Assembly (NCBI RefSeq): GCF_025140835.1
Contig: NZ_CP081154.1
Span: 62,001-126,000 of the forward strand
From: Aliiroseovarius sp. M344
GTDB lineage: Bacteria > Pseudomonadota > Alphaproteobacteria > Rhodobacterales > Rhodobacteraceae
Length of the DNA stretch: 64,000 nucleotides
Reading direction: 5' to 3'
A model generated the notes under the pieces. That model was not told where the DNA came from. It made no database searches and saw nothing but the letters and a program-made list of their open reading frames with translations. Positions 34,653-43,482 of the stretch are shown one piece after another; position 1 is the first letter of the stretch, and each line of letters starts with the position of its first letter. A program made the translations under genes and the position numbers.

Positions 34653-35506
34653 GGTTTGCCTTCGTTGAAGAACACCAACACGACATCCCCGTGAACCGCT
34701 TGTGTGAGATTATGGACGTCAGCCCGCGAGGCTACCGCGCCTGGCGTTCCCGCCCGGCCAGTCGAAGACAGCGAACGGACATGGTATTGTTGGCCCACAT
34801 CCGCGAACAGTTCCGCCTGTCCCTGGGCAGCTATGGTCGACCGCGCATGACCGAGGAATTGAAAGAACTGGGTTTCGATGTCGGGCACCGTCGTGTCGGC
34901 AGGCTAATGAGCGAGAATGGCATTGAGGTGAAGCGAAACAAGAAGTTCAAGGCTACGACCGATAGCAACCACAGCTTCAGCATTGCGCCGAACCTGTTGA
35001 ACCGGGACTTCCATGCAGATGAGCCCAACCAGAAATGGGCAGGTGACATCAGCTATGTCTGGACGCAGGAGGGATGGCTGTATCTGGCCGTCGTTCTCGA
35101 TCTGCATTCCCGGCGCGTCATCGGCTGGGCCGTCAGCAACCGGATGAAACGCGATCTCGCAATCCGGGCCCTGAACATGGCCATCGCCCTGCGCAGACCG
35201 CCCAAGGGCTGCATCCATCACACCGACCGCGGTAGCCAATACTGTTCACACGGCTATCAGAAGATATTGCGCCAGAACGGCTTCAACGTGTCCATGAGCG
35301 GAACCGGCAATTTCTACGATAACGCCGCAGTCGAGACGTTCTTTAAAACGATCAAAGCTGAGCTGCTTTGGCAACGGTCATGGCGAACACGCCGCGATGC
35401 TGAGGTCGCCATCTTCGAATACATAAATGGCTTCTACAATCCACGCCGAAGGCACTCCGCCCTCGGTTGGAAAAGCCCACTGGCTTTCGAAAGAAAGGTC
35501 GCTTAA
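34649..35506 (+). CDS. IS3-family transposase OrfB
   Basis: A 285-residue DDE enzyme. Asp in KWAGDISYVWTQ, Asp in IHHTDRGSQYCS and Glu in NAAVETFFKTIKAELLW form the triad; the end NPRRRHSALGWKSPLAFE is typical. It begins with the HTH_21-like segment VNRLCEIMDVSPRGYRAW. Intact, coupled to orfA by a 4-bp overlap. Confidence 0.95.
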   Translation: MRFAFVEEHQHDIPVNRLCEIMDVSPRGYRAWRSRPASRRQRTDMVLLAHIREQFRLSLGSYGRPRMTEELKELGFDVGHRRVGRLMSENGIEVKRNKKFKATTDSNHSFSIAPNLLNRDFHADEPNQKWAGDISYVWTQEGWLYLAVVLDLHSRRVIGWAVSNRMKRDLAIRALNMAIALRRPPKGCIHHTDRGSQYCSHGYQKILRQNGFNVSMSGTGNFYDNAAVETFFKTIKAELLWQRSWRTRRDAEVAIFEYINGFYNPRRRHSALGWKSPLAFERKVA

Positions 35507-35629
35507 GTGAGCAACCGGAGCGGCATCAAACCGCGACAGGTCCACTCTCGCGTCGATCCTTGTTCATGAACATCTTCTTCTTCCCAAATCTGAGAGGTTA
35601 ACGGAAATATTTCGCGAGTAACGGCATAT

Positions 35630-37576
35630 CTACATGAACACCTGCGGGGCGTTGTGTTCAAGGCAAGCGGGATAGTCCGACAAAGACTCGTGTGCCGAGG
35701 CCACCGGGCGCATGTCCTTGCCTGCCCTCGTTGCCAATGCCTGAAGGTCTTGTGCCAGCTCGGCGTCCGTCAGGTTCTTCCATTTGGCTTTTTTGCTGAT
35801 GAAGCCGCGCGATCTCAATTCCTCGCACAAAGGTTCCAGCAGTAATTCGCTGGTCATAGTCAAACCGGCGCGGTGATCACCGGCGCTAGCCCAAAACCGT
35901 CCTAGATGTGAAAGCGCATGGGCGTCCTCGACACCATAAAGCTGCCCCTGTTGGGCCATTTGATTGGCGTCTTGGCCCGGACGGCGTTGGATTACGCCGA
36001 CCTTCACATCGTTCCGGCCCGTAAAGTTCACAAGATGAAACGGGCTGCCATCCGGGCCAAGAATATGTGAGGCAGACAAGTAATGCCGCAACTGATCTTG
36101 CCAGGAATGGTCTTGGGGATGAAAGATTGTATACCCTTCGTCGCGCATCAACGTCTCAAGCCGCTGTTCCCCCAGATATTCCCGTCCGACCTTGCCGAAT
36201 GCGCCGGAGCGCGAGATATACAGTTTTTGCGGGGGCAACGGATCAAGATCGCGCCTCAGGTGTTTGGTAATAAACGCGCGCATTTCTGGCGATGACGCCG
36301 TCAACCGACCGATTCCGCTTCCTTGCGGCGGTACGATCAGGCGGTCAACGCGATAGAACGCGTCGCAAATCTTGTAGTTGATCGGGATGTCGATAATTTC
36401 TGACAGTTGCGCGAAACGTTCGGCAGCCACGGGCTCAAAGTCGTTGTACGCAGGGAAGAACAGAACCCCATCGATTGGCTGGTCGATGTGATCCAAAGCC
36501 CAAAGACGTGCCAATGTTTCGCTTAGAAAATGTCCAAAGTGCGGGAAGAACCGCCCCCCGAAAAGCCAGGTTCCTGGCAATTCGACGATCCGGTTTCTTC
36601 GTGGATGCACCCGCTCGACGGTGGCGGACAGTCGGTGCGAAAGCCAGCACACCGCTTCTGGAACCGGGTTGCGGTTGGCGTCAAAAACCGAGGCTGCGAT
36701 GCGAAACCCCTCGCTACGGGGGGTTTTCGCCAGAACCGCTTTTTCAACGTGGATAATACCGCCGGCCAAAGGTTCATGCGGGTCCAGATCATACGTTTTT
36801 TGTGGAGCCTGCCCTGACCCGATCTGCGAATAGTCGGGTTCAAATTTCAACCGCGCGGGTTTCTTAAAAGACGCCACCTGCCCCCGGGACGTCGCCTGAT
36901 CCAGCGTGAACCCCTTGCTTGTCAGGTGTTCAATCACCTGCGCGCGCCCGCTGCCGCCATAGACTTTGGGATGCAGCTCAAGCATCACCAACTCGACACC
37001 AGACAGGTCTGCGTCGGCCAGAAAATCCAACTCGCCGCCCTCGATATCCATCACTAGAACGTTGTGAGGGTAATCCCGGGTGATCTCGTCATAATGTGTC
37101 GTCGCAATAGAGACTTTGCGCGCTTCCGCTTCGGTATTGTCGCCTGACAGTCGCGAGCCAAGAAAATTGGACCTGACAAAGAAATCCATATGAGCAGGTG
37201 CATTTGTTCCCGACACAACGACAGTGTTCGTGACAGACACCACCTTTTCGACACCATTATGGGCATAAAGTGCGCGAATATGGTCGATCAGATCTGGGTT
37301 GGCTTCATAGGATTTCAGCCTCAGGTCTTTGATATTTTTCGCAAAAACAGAGCTAACAATACCAGCCCCCGTCCCCATTTCCATCACCCGGTCGCCAGGG
37401 CGAAGGTTGGCCAGCCCAAACTCGATTTCCGGGCGTTCATAGGCACCGCTGCGCACCGCACGCAAGATCGGTGGCTTCAGGTGCGGCGCTTTCAGCACCT
37501 CGACCCCTTTCAGAGTCGCAACAACCTGCGCGTCCTGTTCAATCTCACTTTTCGACTTGCCCGGATTACTTACCAC
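35630..37576 (-). CDS. FkbM-type methyltransferase fused to GT61 (DUF563) glycosyltransferase
   Basis: A 648-residue bifunctional protein. Residues ~20-260 are an FkbM-like SAM methyltransferase (RPGDRVMEMGTGAGIVSS for the SAM loop, VLVMDIEGGELDFLADADL with the family's DIEG motif). Residues ~270-560 are a glycosyltransferase 61 domain (TWLFGGRFFPHFGHFLSETL, LYISRSGAFGKVGREYL, ILGPDGSPFHLVNF). GT61 enzymes move xylose or related sugars. No signal peptide, so it acts in the cytosol. Start is a GTG at 37576 with GAGG upstream; the frame is open further back without a better start. It is the last gene of a minus-strand glycan cluster and follows a second GT61 gene. Confidence 0.82.
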   Translation of the reverse strand: MVSNPGKSKSEIEQDAQVVATLKGVEVLKAPHLKPPILRAVRSGAYERPEIEFGLANLRPGDRVMEMGTGAGIVSSVFAKNIKDLRLKSYEANPDLIDHIRALYAHNGVEKVVSVTNTVVVSGTNAPAHMDFFVRSNFLGSRLSGDNTEAEARKVSIATTHYDEITRDYPHNVLVMDIEGGELDFLADADLSGVELVMLELHPKVYGGSGRAQVIEHLTSKGFTLDQATSRGQVASFKKPARLKFEPDYSQIGSGQAPQKTYDLDPHEPLAGGIIHVEKAVLAKTPRSEGFRIAASVFDANRNPVPEAVCWLSHRLSATVERVHPRRNRIVELPGTWLFGGRFFPHFGHFLSETLARLWALDHIDQPIDGVLFFPAYNDFEPVAAERFAQLSEIIDIPINYKICDAFYRVDRLIVPPQGSGIGRLTASSPEMRAFITKHLRRDLDPLPPQKLYISRSGAFGKVGREYLGEQRLETLMRDEGYTIFHPQDHSWQDQLRHYLSASHILGPDGSPFHLVNFTGRNDVKVGVIQRRPGQDANQMAQQGQLYGVEDAHALSHLGRFWASAGDHRAGLTMTSELLLEPLCEELRSRGFISKKAKWKNLTDAELAQDLQALATRAGKDMRPVASAHESLSDYPACLEHNAPQVFM

Positions 37577-37677
37577 AATCGCCTCATCATCATTTTTGGA
37601 ACGCCGGAACCCGGATACGATGGAATTCTTAACGCAGCGACGTTATTGTGTAAACGCATCGGCGCGATCAGGGGCTT

Positions 37678-38796
37678 TCAGGATGGCACCTGCACCTCTT
37701 CCAGTCGCATCTCGCCTTTTTCTTCGAATTCTTTCAGAGCCCCTTCGACTTCCGCGTCGTTTGGATTGCGCCAGTCACCATCCGTCACATAGCCATGCAT
37801 GGCCAGTGCGTTACCGATTTTCTCAAAATCCGCCTGTGCAATGATCTCGTTGAATTGAACCGTTTCGCCTTCGCGAAACCAGAAACGATGACAGGCGTCG
37901 ATGATCAGGGGAGCGATTCCTGCAAATCGTCTCAGTTGTTCTTGAAAATCCAGAAAAATGTTGCCTGGGCGGCGCAACAGGATCGCGACCTTGCATTCCG
38001 GCGCGGCCACGAAGGCGGCCAGATGGAGCGCGGAATTGTCGGTCGAGATGATCGTTTTGGCGGCCTTGTAGCGGGCCAACTGCGTGTCCAGATCGTGCTG
38101 CTGTGGATGAAATATCTCGAAGCCTTCGGCCATCAACTGACGCTCCAGATACTCTTCAAGCAGCAGACGCCCACGTTTGCGGAACACTTCGGTGCGCGAG
38201 ATATACAGCTTCTCGGGCCCGCTTGCCTGCACCCGTTGCCGCCAGTGGCGGTCGGTAAAGGCCCGAAACTCTGGCGACGCGCCGATCATGTCGTTGACAC
38301 CAAACCCCTGAGGCGCAATCACCAGCCTTTCGACCCGTACGGGGTTGTTGAAGGCCACCAGCGGCACCTCGATGCCCAAAGAGCGTGCGATGGCCTGCGT
38401 CTGCCCAAGAGACCGGATGGGCCAGGTGAATTTTTTCTTCGGCAGAAACAGCACATTGTCGATCTGGCCGTCATAGTCATCCAGCGCCCAAAGCCGCGCC
38501 GTGCTTTCGCATAAAGCATGACCAAAATGGCCATAGGCCAGACCGCCAAACAAAGTGGTGCCCGCAAGCTCTTCTTTCACGTCCTCCGGTTTGGGTGGCT
38601 CTGCGATCACCGTTGTAGGGCGTTGACTGGACCGAAAGGTCATTGCGTCTTCACAATATTGACCCTCTGACGTGAAAACGCCCGCCGGGCGCGCCATCCG
38701 AACACGCGCACCCTGCCCCCACGGCACGACAACCGCGTTTTCGAGCACACGAATATTGCCCTTCATGGGCCGATCTGGATCAAAATCTAGTCGCAT
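37678..38796 (-). CDS. GT61 (DUF563) glycosyltransferase
   Basis: A 372-residue protein homologous to the C-terminal half of its downstream neighbour: GTTLFGGLAYGHFGHALCES, LYISRTEVFRKRGRLLLEEY and TIISTDNSALHLAAFVA are the matching blocks. The conserved GHF-GH and D-x-S-x-x-H motifs are kept. It has no methyltransferase part. The C-terminal ~60 residues (after the GT domain) are charged and unfamiliar. Probably adds one sugar of the same glycan. ATG at 38796; the upstream gene ends 39 nt before it. Confidence 0.82.
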   Translation of the reverse strand: MRLDFDPDRPMKGNIRVLENAVVVPWGQGARVRMARPAGVFTSEGQYCEDAMTFRSSQRPTTVIAEPPKPEDVKEELAGTTLFGGLAYGHFGHALCESTARLWALDDYDGQIDNVLFLPKKKFTWPIRSLGQTQAIARSLGIEVPLVAFNNPVRVERLVIAPQGFGVNDMIGASPEFRAFTDRHWRQRVQASGPEKLYISRTEVFRKRGRLLLEEYLERQLMAEGFEIFHPQQHDLDTQLARYKAAKTIISTDNSALHLAAFVAAPECKVAILLRRPGNIFLDFQEQLRRFAGIAPLIIDACHRFWFREGETVQFNEIIAQADFEKIGNALAMHGYVTDGDWRNPNDAEVEGALKEFEEKGEMRLEEVQVPS

Positions 38797-38835
38797 GGGT
38801 TTTCTGGTTGTTCTTTCTTGGATGCACCGGTTGGA

Positions 38836-41142
38836 TCAAGCTTTCGAAGCCGTTTGCACGATCTGTCCTGCCAATTGGTCTTCCGCCGCGCCGGCAAGAA
38901 TTCTGACAATAGCGACCCCAAGTTGAATCAGGGCAGAGCCATCACGGTTGACTTGAATATCGGGGGATTGGGGCCAGTCGCTCAGGTCAAGCGCATAGTC
39001 CTTGTGCCACGCCGCGAACTCAGTCACCCCGCCATAGGCAACGTGAAACACGGCCTTGCCCGGTCCCGGTTCGACCCGGTTGTGCCCGGCACCAATGAAT
39101 ATCCGATCATCCCCGCCCGCCGACCTGACGATGTTTCGGCCCGGACCTGTGTGGATTTCCGACCCGCCTTCCCCGTCCGAGATGTCGTCATTGCCGGGGC
39201 CGCCATGGATTGTGCTGTGCCCGTCGCCACCTTTGATCACATCATTGCCCGATCCGCCGTCAAGAATGTCGCGCCCATTGCCGCCGATCAGTGTGTCATT
39301 GCCCGCCCCACCATAGAATTTGTGCACGTCCTTGCGGCGTCCGGATATGGCAATCAGCGTGTCGTCTCCGCCGCCGCCATGAAATTCTGCGCCGCCATAT
39401 TTAGGGCCGATCATCACGTCAGCCCCGCGGCTGCCTTTGACATTGACTGTCACCCGCTCCGAGGTCTCAAAATTGATCGGCGTATCAGGATGAGCAACGA
39501 TGGCCATTTCTTTGGATTCGCTGGGGTTTTCTTCATTTCGGGACACCACGGTCGCGATGCGGATGTTTTCGACATAGGCGGGCGCGTGCAGCACATAATC
39601 GTCTGGCCCGCCCATATACCACAACGTATCCTCGCCGCCGTCCTCATCCTCGCGAATGTTTTCAGCATGCGCTCCGTAGGCCCAATAGCTGTTATCGGCA
39701 TTGCCACCCGCCATCACGACGCTGCCATCCAGCGACATCATGGCGTTGATGCCCCGTTCCGGGTTTTCAAACCCGCGCAGATCAAGGCCAAGCTCCAACG
39801 CATTGTCGACCAAGGCTTTTCGCAGCTCGTCCAGCGGCCCGGTTTGCGCAACATTTTCGGTCTCGCCGGGGTCGGCGATCAGGTCATAGACATGCTCTTC
39901 CCCATTGGGATAACGGAAATAACGATAGCGGTTCAGGTCGTCAGTCGAGGGGCGGATCGAGAGGGTGCCAAAGACGCTGGTGACAGGCGATTTGGTCCGA
40001 TCATAAGTTCCGAAACTTTCATCAATCAGTGGCAACAGGCTTTGCCCCGACACCCAATCCGGGCGATAAGGCAAGCCCGCCAGATCAAGGATCGTTTTGG
40101 GCAGGTTGTGCAGTGACACAGGCATGTCCACGACCTGCGGGTCCAACCGCGCATTCCAGATCCCCAGCGGTACATGGGCGGCACTGTCCCACTGGCTCAT
40201 CTTGTGGAAGCTGTCATGGGTGCCAAGGTTGAACCCATTGTCAGACAGCAGGATCACCGTCGTGTTGTCCGCCAGATCAGACGCCCGCAGCGCATCCATA
40301 AAGCGGCCAATCTCGTGATCCACATGCGAAATCGCGGCGAAATAGGCGCGTACCACTTCGCGCCACGCATGATCACCAGCCTTCTCCGGCGTCCACGGGC
40401 CGTTGGTGATATAGGCGGCTTCATAGACCGCCATGCCTTCCTGCGGGCCGAAGTAATCTTCTGGCGCGGCGGTCGAAGGCCAAACGATACCCGCCGGGTC
40501 ATAGGTCTGATAGAAGCGATCCGGGCATTGCAGCTTGTAGTGCGGGTGCTTGAACCCAAGCTGGATCAGGTGACGGCGCGCGGGGTCAGCGCGGTCCAGA
40601 TACTCGATCGCGTTCTGCGCGACGGTATAGTCGTAAAACTTGCTGTCCTGTGACCCGTCATCATCAGGGTGGTTCACACCCGAGATGCCGGGGCCTTTGT
40701 TCAGGTAGTCCTTGACCTTCGACCGCCTGCCCGCGTCGCGCGCCTCGGGTTCTTCGTGGAACAGGATGCGCTTGTATTCTTCCGGCATTGGCTTGTAATT
40801 GCTATCGACCTTGCCCGTCGTAAAGGTGCGAAAACCGGCGCGGCGCAGGTCAAACTGCCAGCCCGCTGTGGGCGGCAAAACATCCCGCCAGAACCGGTTC
40901 AGGTCCACAAGGCCGGTGCGGAAAGGGGACAGGCCGGTGGCCAGCTCGGCGCGGCATGGCGCACACAAAGGCACCGTGGCATAGGCGTTGGCAAACCGCA
41001 CGCCTTCGCCCATGAACCGGTCGATGTTGGGGGTTGAGATCGTCAGCCCGAACGCGTTGCGCCACGTGAAAATGTCGATCATGTCATCAATCCAGATGAC
41101 ACAGATATTGTCGTCTTTGATATCGGCGCGTGTGAAGCTCAT
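38836..41142 (-). CDS. Sulfatase fused to RTX calcium-binding repeats
   Basis: A 768-residue protein. Residues 1-~400 are a type I sulfatase: metal site ICVIWIDDM, the formylglycine motif CAPCRAELATG (C-x-P-x-R) and LLSDNGFNLGTHDSFHK. The oxidised cysteine is made by a separate activating enzyme not seen here. Residues ~560-690 carry about nine RTX nonapeptides (GGAGNDTLIGG, GGSGNDVIKGG), which bind calcium outside the cell, and the last ~70 residues resemble type I secretion signals. There is no N-terminal signal peptide, in keeping with type I export. The ATG at 41142 overlaps the previous stop (ATGA); a further ATG at 41175 is unlikely. It probably removes sulfate from an extracellular glycan. 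Confidence 0.85.
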   Translation of the reverse strand: MSFTRADIKDDNICVIWIDDMIDIFTWRNAFGLTISTPNIDRFMGEGVRFANAYATVPLCAPCRAELATGLSPFRTGLVDLNRFWRDVLPPTAGWQFDLRRAGFRTFTTGKVDSNYKPMPEEYKRILFHEEPEARDAGRRSKVKDYLNKGPGISGVNHPDDDGSQDSKFYDYTVAQNAIEYLDRADPARRHLIQLGFKHPHYKLQCPDRFYQTYDPAGIVWPSTAAPEDYFGPQEGMAVYEAAYITNGPWTPEKAGDHAWREVVRAYFAAISHVDHEIGRFMDALRASDLADNTTVILLSDNGFNLGTHDSFHKMSQWDSAAHVPLGIWNARLDPQVVDMPVSLHNLPKTILDLAGLPYRPDWVSGQSLLPLIDESFGTYDRTKSPVTSVFGTLSIRPSTDDLNRYRYFRYPNGEEHVYDLIADPGETENVAQTGPLDELRKALVDNALELGLDLRGFENPERGINAMMSLDGSVVMAGGNADNSYWAYGAHAENIREDEDGGEDTLWYMGGPDDYVLHAPAYVENIRIATVVSRNEENPSESKEMAIVAHPDTPINFETSERVTVNVKGSRGADVMIGPKYGGAEFHGGGGDDTLIAISGRRKDVHKFYGGAGNDTLIGGNGRDILDGGSGNDVIKGGDGHSTIHGGPGNDDISDGEGGSEIHTGPGRNIVRSAGGDDRIFIGAGHNRVEPGPGKAVFHVAYGGVTEFAAWHKDYALDLSDWPQSPDIQVNRDGSALIQLGVAIVRILAGAAEDQLAGQIVQTASKA

Positions 41143-41948
41143 GACGACTTTCCTTCGGTTTCGGCAAAGCGACATGTGGCGGACAGCATATCTGCGTCAG
41201 CGGGTGTCAGAACAAAACTGTCTGCCCACACCATCACGTCCTTGATCTGTGATTGTCCAAGCGTTTTCAGGATGCCTTTGCGATGCGACCGGCAGCCGAT
41301 AAACAGATCGCTGGACCCTGACAAGTCGCCGTCCAGTTGCGGGTTTTGTGCCGCACTTGTGGTCGGACCGGGCAAAGGGTGCCCTTCATGCGCAGCGACG
41401 ATGCTCAGTCGTCCATGGTCATAGCCGACAACCACCCATGCTGGTGACGCGGGCGATGGCAGGGTAACCTCGACCGTGCTTTGCTGATCTTGCCAGTGAA
41501 GCTGGCCGTCTTTTTCGGACAGAAACAAGTAGTTATCCGCATCCACCGGGTTTACCGTCACCAGAGAGCGGGCGTCACCGATGGGGCTGTCGAAGCGCAC
41601 GGCAATGGTGAATTGCTCGGTTTCCGACAACGCGCCTTCAGCCACCAGTCCGGTGTTCACAGCCATATCAAACCCAATGCCACCCGCTGGATGCAGCTTC
41701 GTGCCTGTCATGTTTGGTTTGGCGGGATGCGCGATAACGCCAAGACCTTCTTGCGGCGTCCAGCTTTGGATGGCGTGGTCATTGTCCTGCGTGATCGACC
41801 CGGCCAGCGCCTGATACCAGACGGCACCGCATTTGGTAGGTGACCGTGGTGCGGGGGCCGCTGCGGCTGTTGGCGCTTTGGACATGCTGTCCAGCAACGC
41901 GGCCAGCGGCACCTCCACATCCACGAAATATGCGTCGCCCTGCCCCAT
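41139..41948 (-). CDS. LamG/concanavalin-like beta-sandwich protein
   Basis: A 269-residue protein. The central part, from ALSETEQFTIAVRFDSPIGD through SPAWVVVGYDHGRLSIVAAH to DLFIGCRSHRKG, has the alternating beta-strand pattern and the terminal ADSFVLTPADADML of LamG-like domains, which bind carbohydrates. No signal peptide is seen. Start ATG at 41948 overlaps the stop of the 479-residue protein (TGATG), and its own stop overlaps the sulfatase start (ATGA), so three proteins are made in step. It may present substrate to the sulfatase or bind the glycan product. Confidence 0.6.
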   Translation of the reverse strand: MGQGDAYFVDVEVPLAALLDSMSKAPTAAAAPAPRSPTKCGAVWYQALAGSITQDNDHAIQSWTPQEGLGVIAHPAKPNMTGTKLHPAGGIGFDMAVNTGLVAEGALSETEQFTIAVRFDSPIGDARSLVTVNPVDADNYLFLSEKDGQLHWQDQQSTVEVTLPSPASPAWVVVGYDHGRLSIVAAHEGHPLPGPTTSAAQNPQLDGDLSGSSDLFIGCRSHRKGILKTLGQSQIKDVMVWADSFVLTPADADMLSATCRFAETEGKSS

Positions 41949-43387
41949 CAGTGCACCGGCAACGCGGCAGGCAAAGCCCAGCGATGAAGGGTGCGCCCGG
42001 TCCGGCTGGTGTGGTGCCATTCGTCGCGCAACGCGCCACGGTTTGCAGGCATTTCATCTGGGGATGCAGGATGCCCAAGCGCATAGCACAGGGTCAGGCT
42101 GTCGCCCTTGGGCGCTTTGTCAAAGCTGATCAACAGATCGTTTGGATCGCCGATATCGATCACCACACCGGTAATTTTTGCGTCGTTCTCGCAGCCTTCC
42201 AGCCGGAACCCACACGCTGGTCCGGCATTCAGCAAATCATCGGGGTCCAGAACGAAGGCGCTCAGCGCCTGACCCCGGCAGCGGATCACTTTCGGGTCCG
42301 GCTCGCGTTCTGCCAAAAGAAGAACCGGGCAAGCCCAGTCCTGATCAGCGTTCTGCGCCTCGATTGCGAAAGCGTCCATTTCGGCGATCAGTTGGCGCGC
42401 CTCTGCGGTCGGGCGGCCATTTTCGTCCTGCGCAAACATATATCCGGGGGCCGAGAACACATGATCATGCCCGGCCTTGTTCCACGCGAGTTCCCATTGC
42501 GCGCGCAGGATTGGATGGTCTGAAATTGTGCGCGTGCCAGCATCGAACAACGAGACGAACAGGGGCTTGCGCAGATGATGATCGGCAAATACGTCGGTGA
42601 CCTTGGCCATCAGCTCATAGATGCCGTTGCGCCATGCCGCACCCTCTGTGTCCACCGCTTCAAGCGTGAAATCCAGCCCGACGGCCAGCACTTTGGGCGC
42701 AACTTCAAGGCTGCGGGCGGCATCGCACAGGTTTGCTACGGTCTGGCGCAGGTTCTTGACTGCCCTGCCCGTCAGGAACCCTGCGATCGAGGATGAGTTG
42801 TCCGTTTCGCCCCGCGCATAGATTACGGGCAGCGCGCGGAAGGCGGCTTGGCGACGGGCGATGATTTCATCTGCGATCTGGCTGTCGCGGCTCTGTTCTG
42901 TCAGGCGTTGGATGTCAGTTGTGGCCGTCACGGTTTGCGTGCCCGCCGCCCCTGCAGGCCCCAGATCATCGCCGGTGGTGATCACATGATAGGGATAGCG
43001 CAACACCTCGTCCGAGGTGGTCGCGTGCCGCGTGCCACCCAGCGACAGGATCGCAAACAGCCCGCCTGCTGGGCTGGCCAGAATATCTGGCGCTGTATCG
43101 CCCAATGGGTCCACGCGTCTGCGAAACTGGCATATCCCCTGATCACCCGGCAAATGCGCGGTAAATACATACCAGTTGCCTGACCGGAGCACGTCCCAGG
43201 CGTGGATATCCCCCAAAACCGACGGGTCGACAGGGGTGACACCGCCGGGCGCACCAAGGCGGCGCCCGATATCGGCGATCACCTCGTCCGACAGGTTCAG
43301 CCGCAGGCCGGTTTCGTCAAATCCGATGACGTCGCCGTTGCGGGCCTTCAGCAAGATACCGCGCGATGGTTTTTCCGTGTCACTCAT
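41948..43387 (-). CDS. Unrecognised 479-residue protein of the sulfatase operon
   Basis: I do not recognise the family. Visible parts: an N-terminal segment (ARNGDVIGFDETGLRLNLS), a mixed alpha-beta middle with VLAVGLDFTLEAVDTEGAAW and KPLFVSLFDAGTRTISDHPI that recalls the core of SGNH-type sugar esterases, and a C-terminal beta-rich part ending RTGRTLHRWALPAALPVH. No signal peptide or membrane span. Translationally coupled to the LamG-like gene. A carbohydrate esterase or a structural partner of the secreted sulfatase are guesses only. Confidence 0.5.
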   Translation of the reverse strand: MSDTEKPSRGILLKARNGDVIGFDETGLRLNLSDEVIADIGRRLGAPGGVTPVDPSVLGDIHAWDVLRSGNWYVFTAHLPGDQGICQFRRRVDPLGDTAPDILASPAGGLFAILSLGGTRHATTSDEVLRYPYHVITTGDDLGPAGAAGTQTVTATTDIQRLTEQSRDSQIADEIIARRQAAFRALPVIYARGETDNSSSIAGFLTGRAVKNLRQTVANLCDAARSLEVAPKVLAVGLDFTLEAVDTEGAAWRNGIYELMAKVTDVFADHHLRKPLFVSLFDAGTRTISDHPILRAQWELAWNKAGHDHVFSAPGYMFAQDENGRPTAEARQLIAEMDAFAIEAQNADQDWACPVLLLAEREPDPKVIRCRGQALSAFVLDPDDLLNAGPACGFRLEGCENDAKITGVVIDIGDPNDLLISFDKAPKGDSLTLCYALGHPASPDEMPANRGALRDEWHHTSRTGRTLHRWALPAALPVH

Positions 43388-43482
43388 TCAAAAGACATCC
43401 CCGTTTCGGCTGTGATTGTGTCGGGGTCGCCGCCGCACCGCAAGCGCCTTTCGCAACGCAGTTTGGCGCAAACTCTTGGGCC

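Larger units (their letters stand above)
34314..35544 (+). mobile_element. IS3-family insertion sequence (1.2 kb), complete
   Basis: Inverted repeats are strong: the left end at 34314 reads TGGACCTGTCGCGGAATTGT and the right end (reverse complement from 35544) TGGACCTGTCGCGGTTTGAT, both then reaching CCGCTCC. Holds orfA and orfB in frame for coupling. The triplets outside (GAT, CTC) differ, and the interrupted IS481 gene does not continue on the right, so a deletion followed insertion. Confidence 0.92.

Noticed and set aside
34040..34888. 282-codon minus-strand frame across the IS3 left half
   Set aside because: It mixes antisense of orfA/orfB with the IS481 fragment; the conserved IS481 peptide is in a different frame.
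35635..35660. TGAACAC...GTGTTCA hairpin at the end of the FkbM-GT61 gene as terminator
   Set aside because: It lies inside the coding end, has a 12-base loop and no T-run.
38818..40116. 432-codon plus-strand frame opposite the RTX-sulfatase
   Set aside because: The open frame is a by-product of Gly/Asp-rich repeat codons on the real strand; peptide has no recognisable domain.
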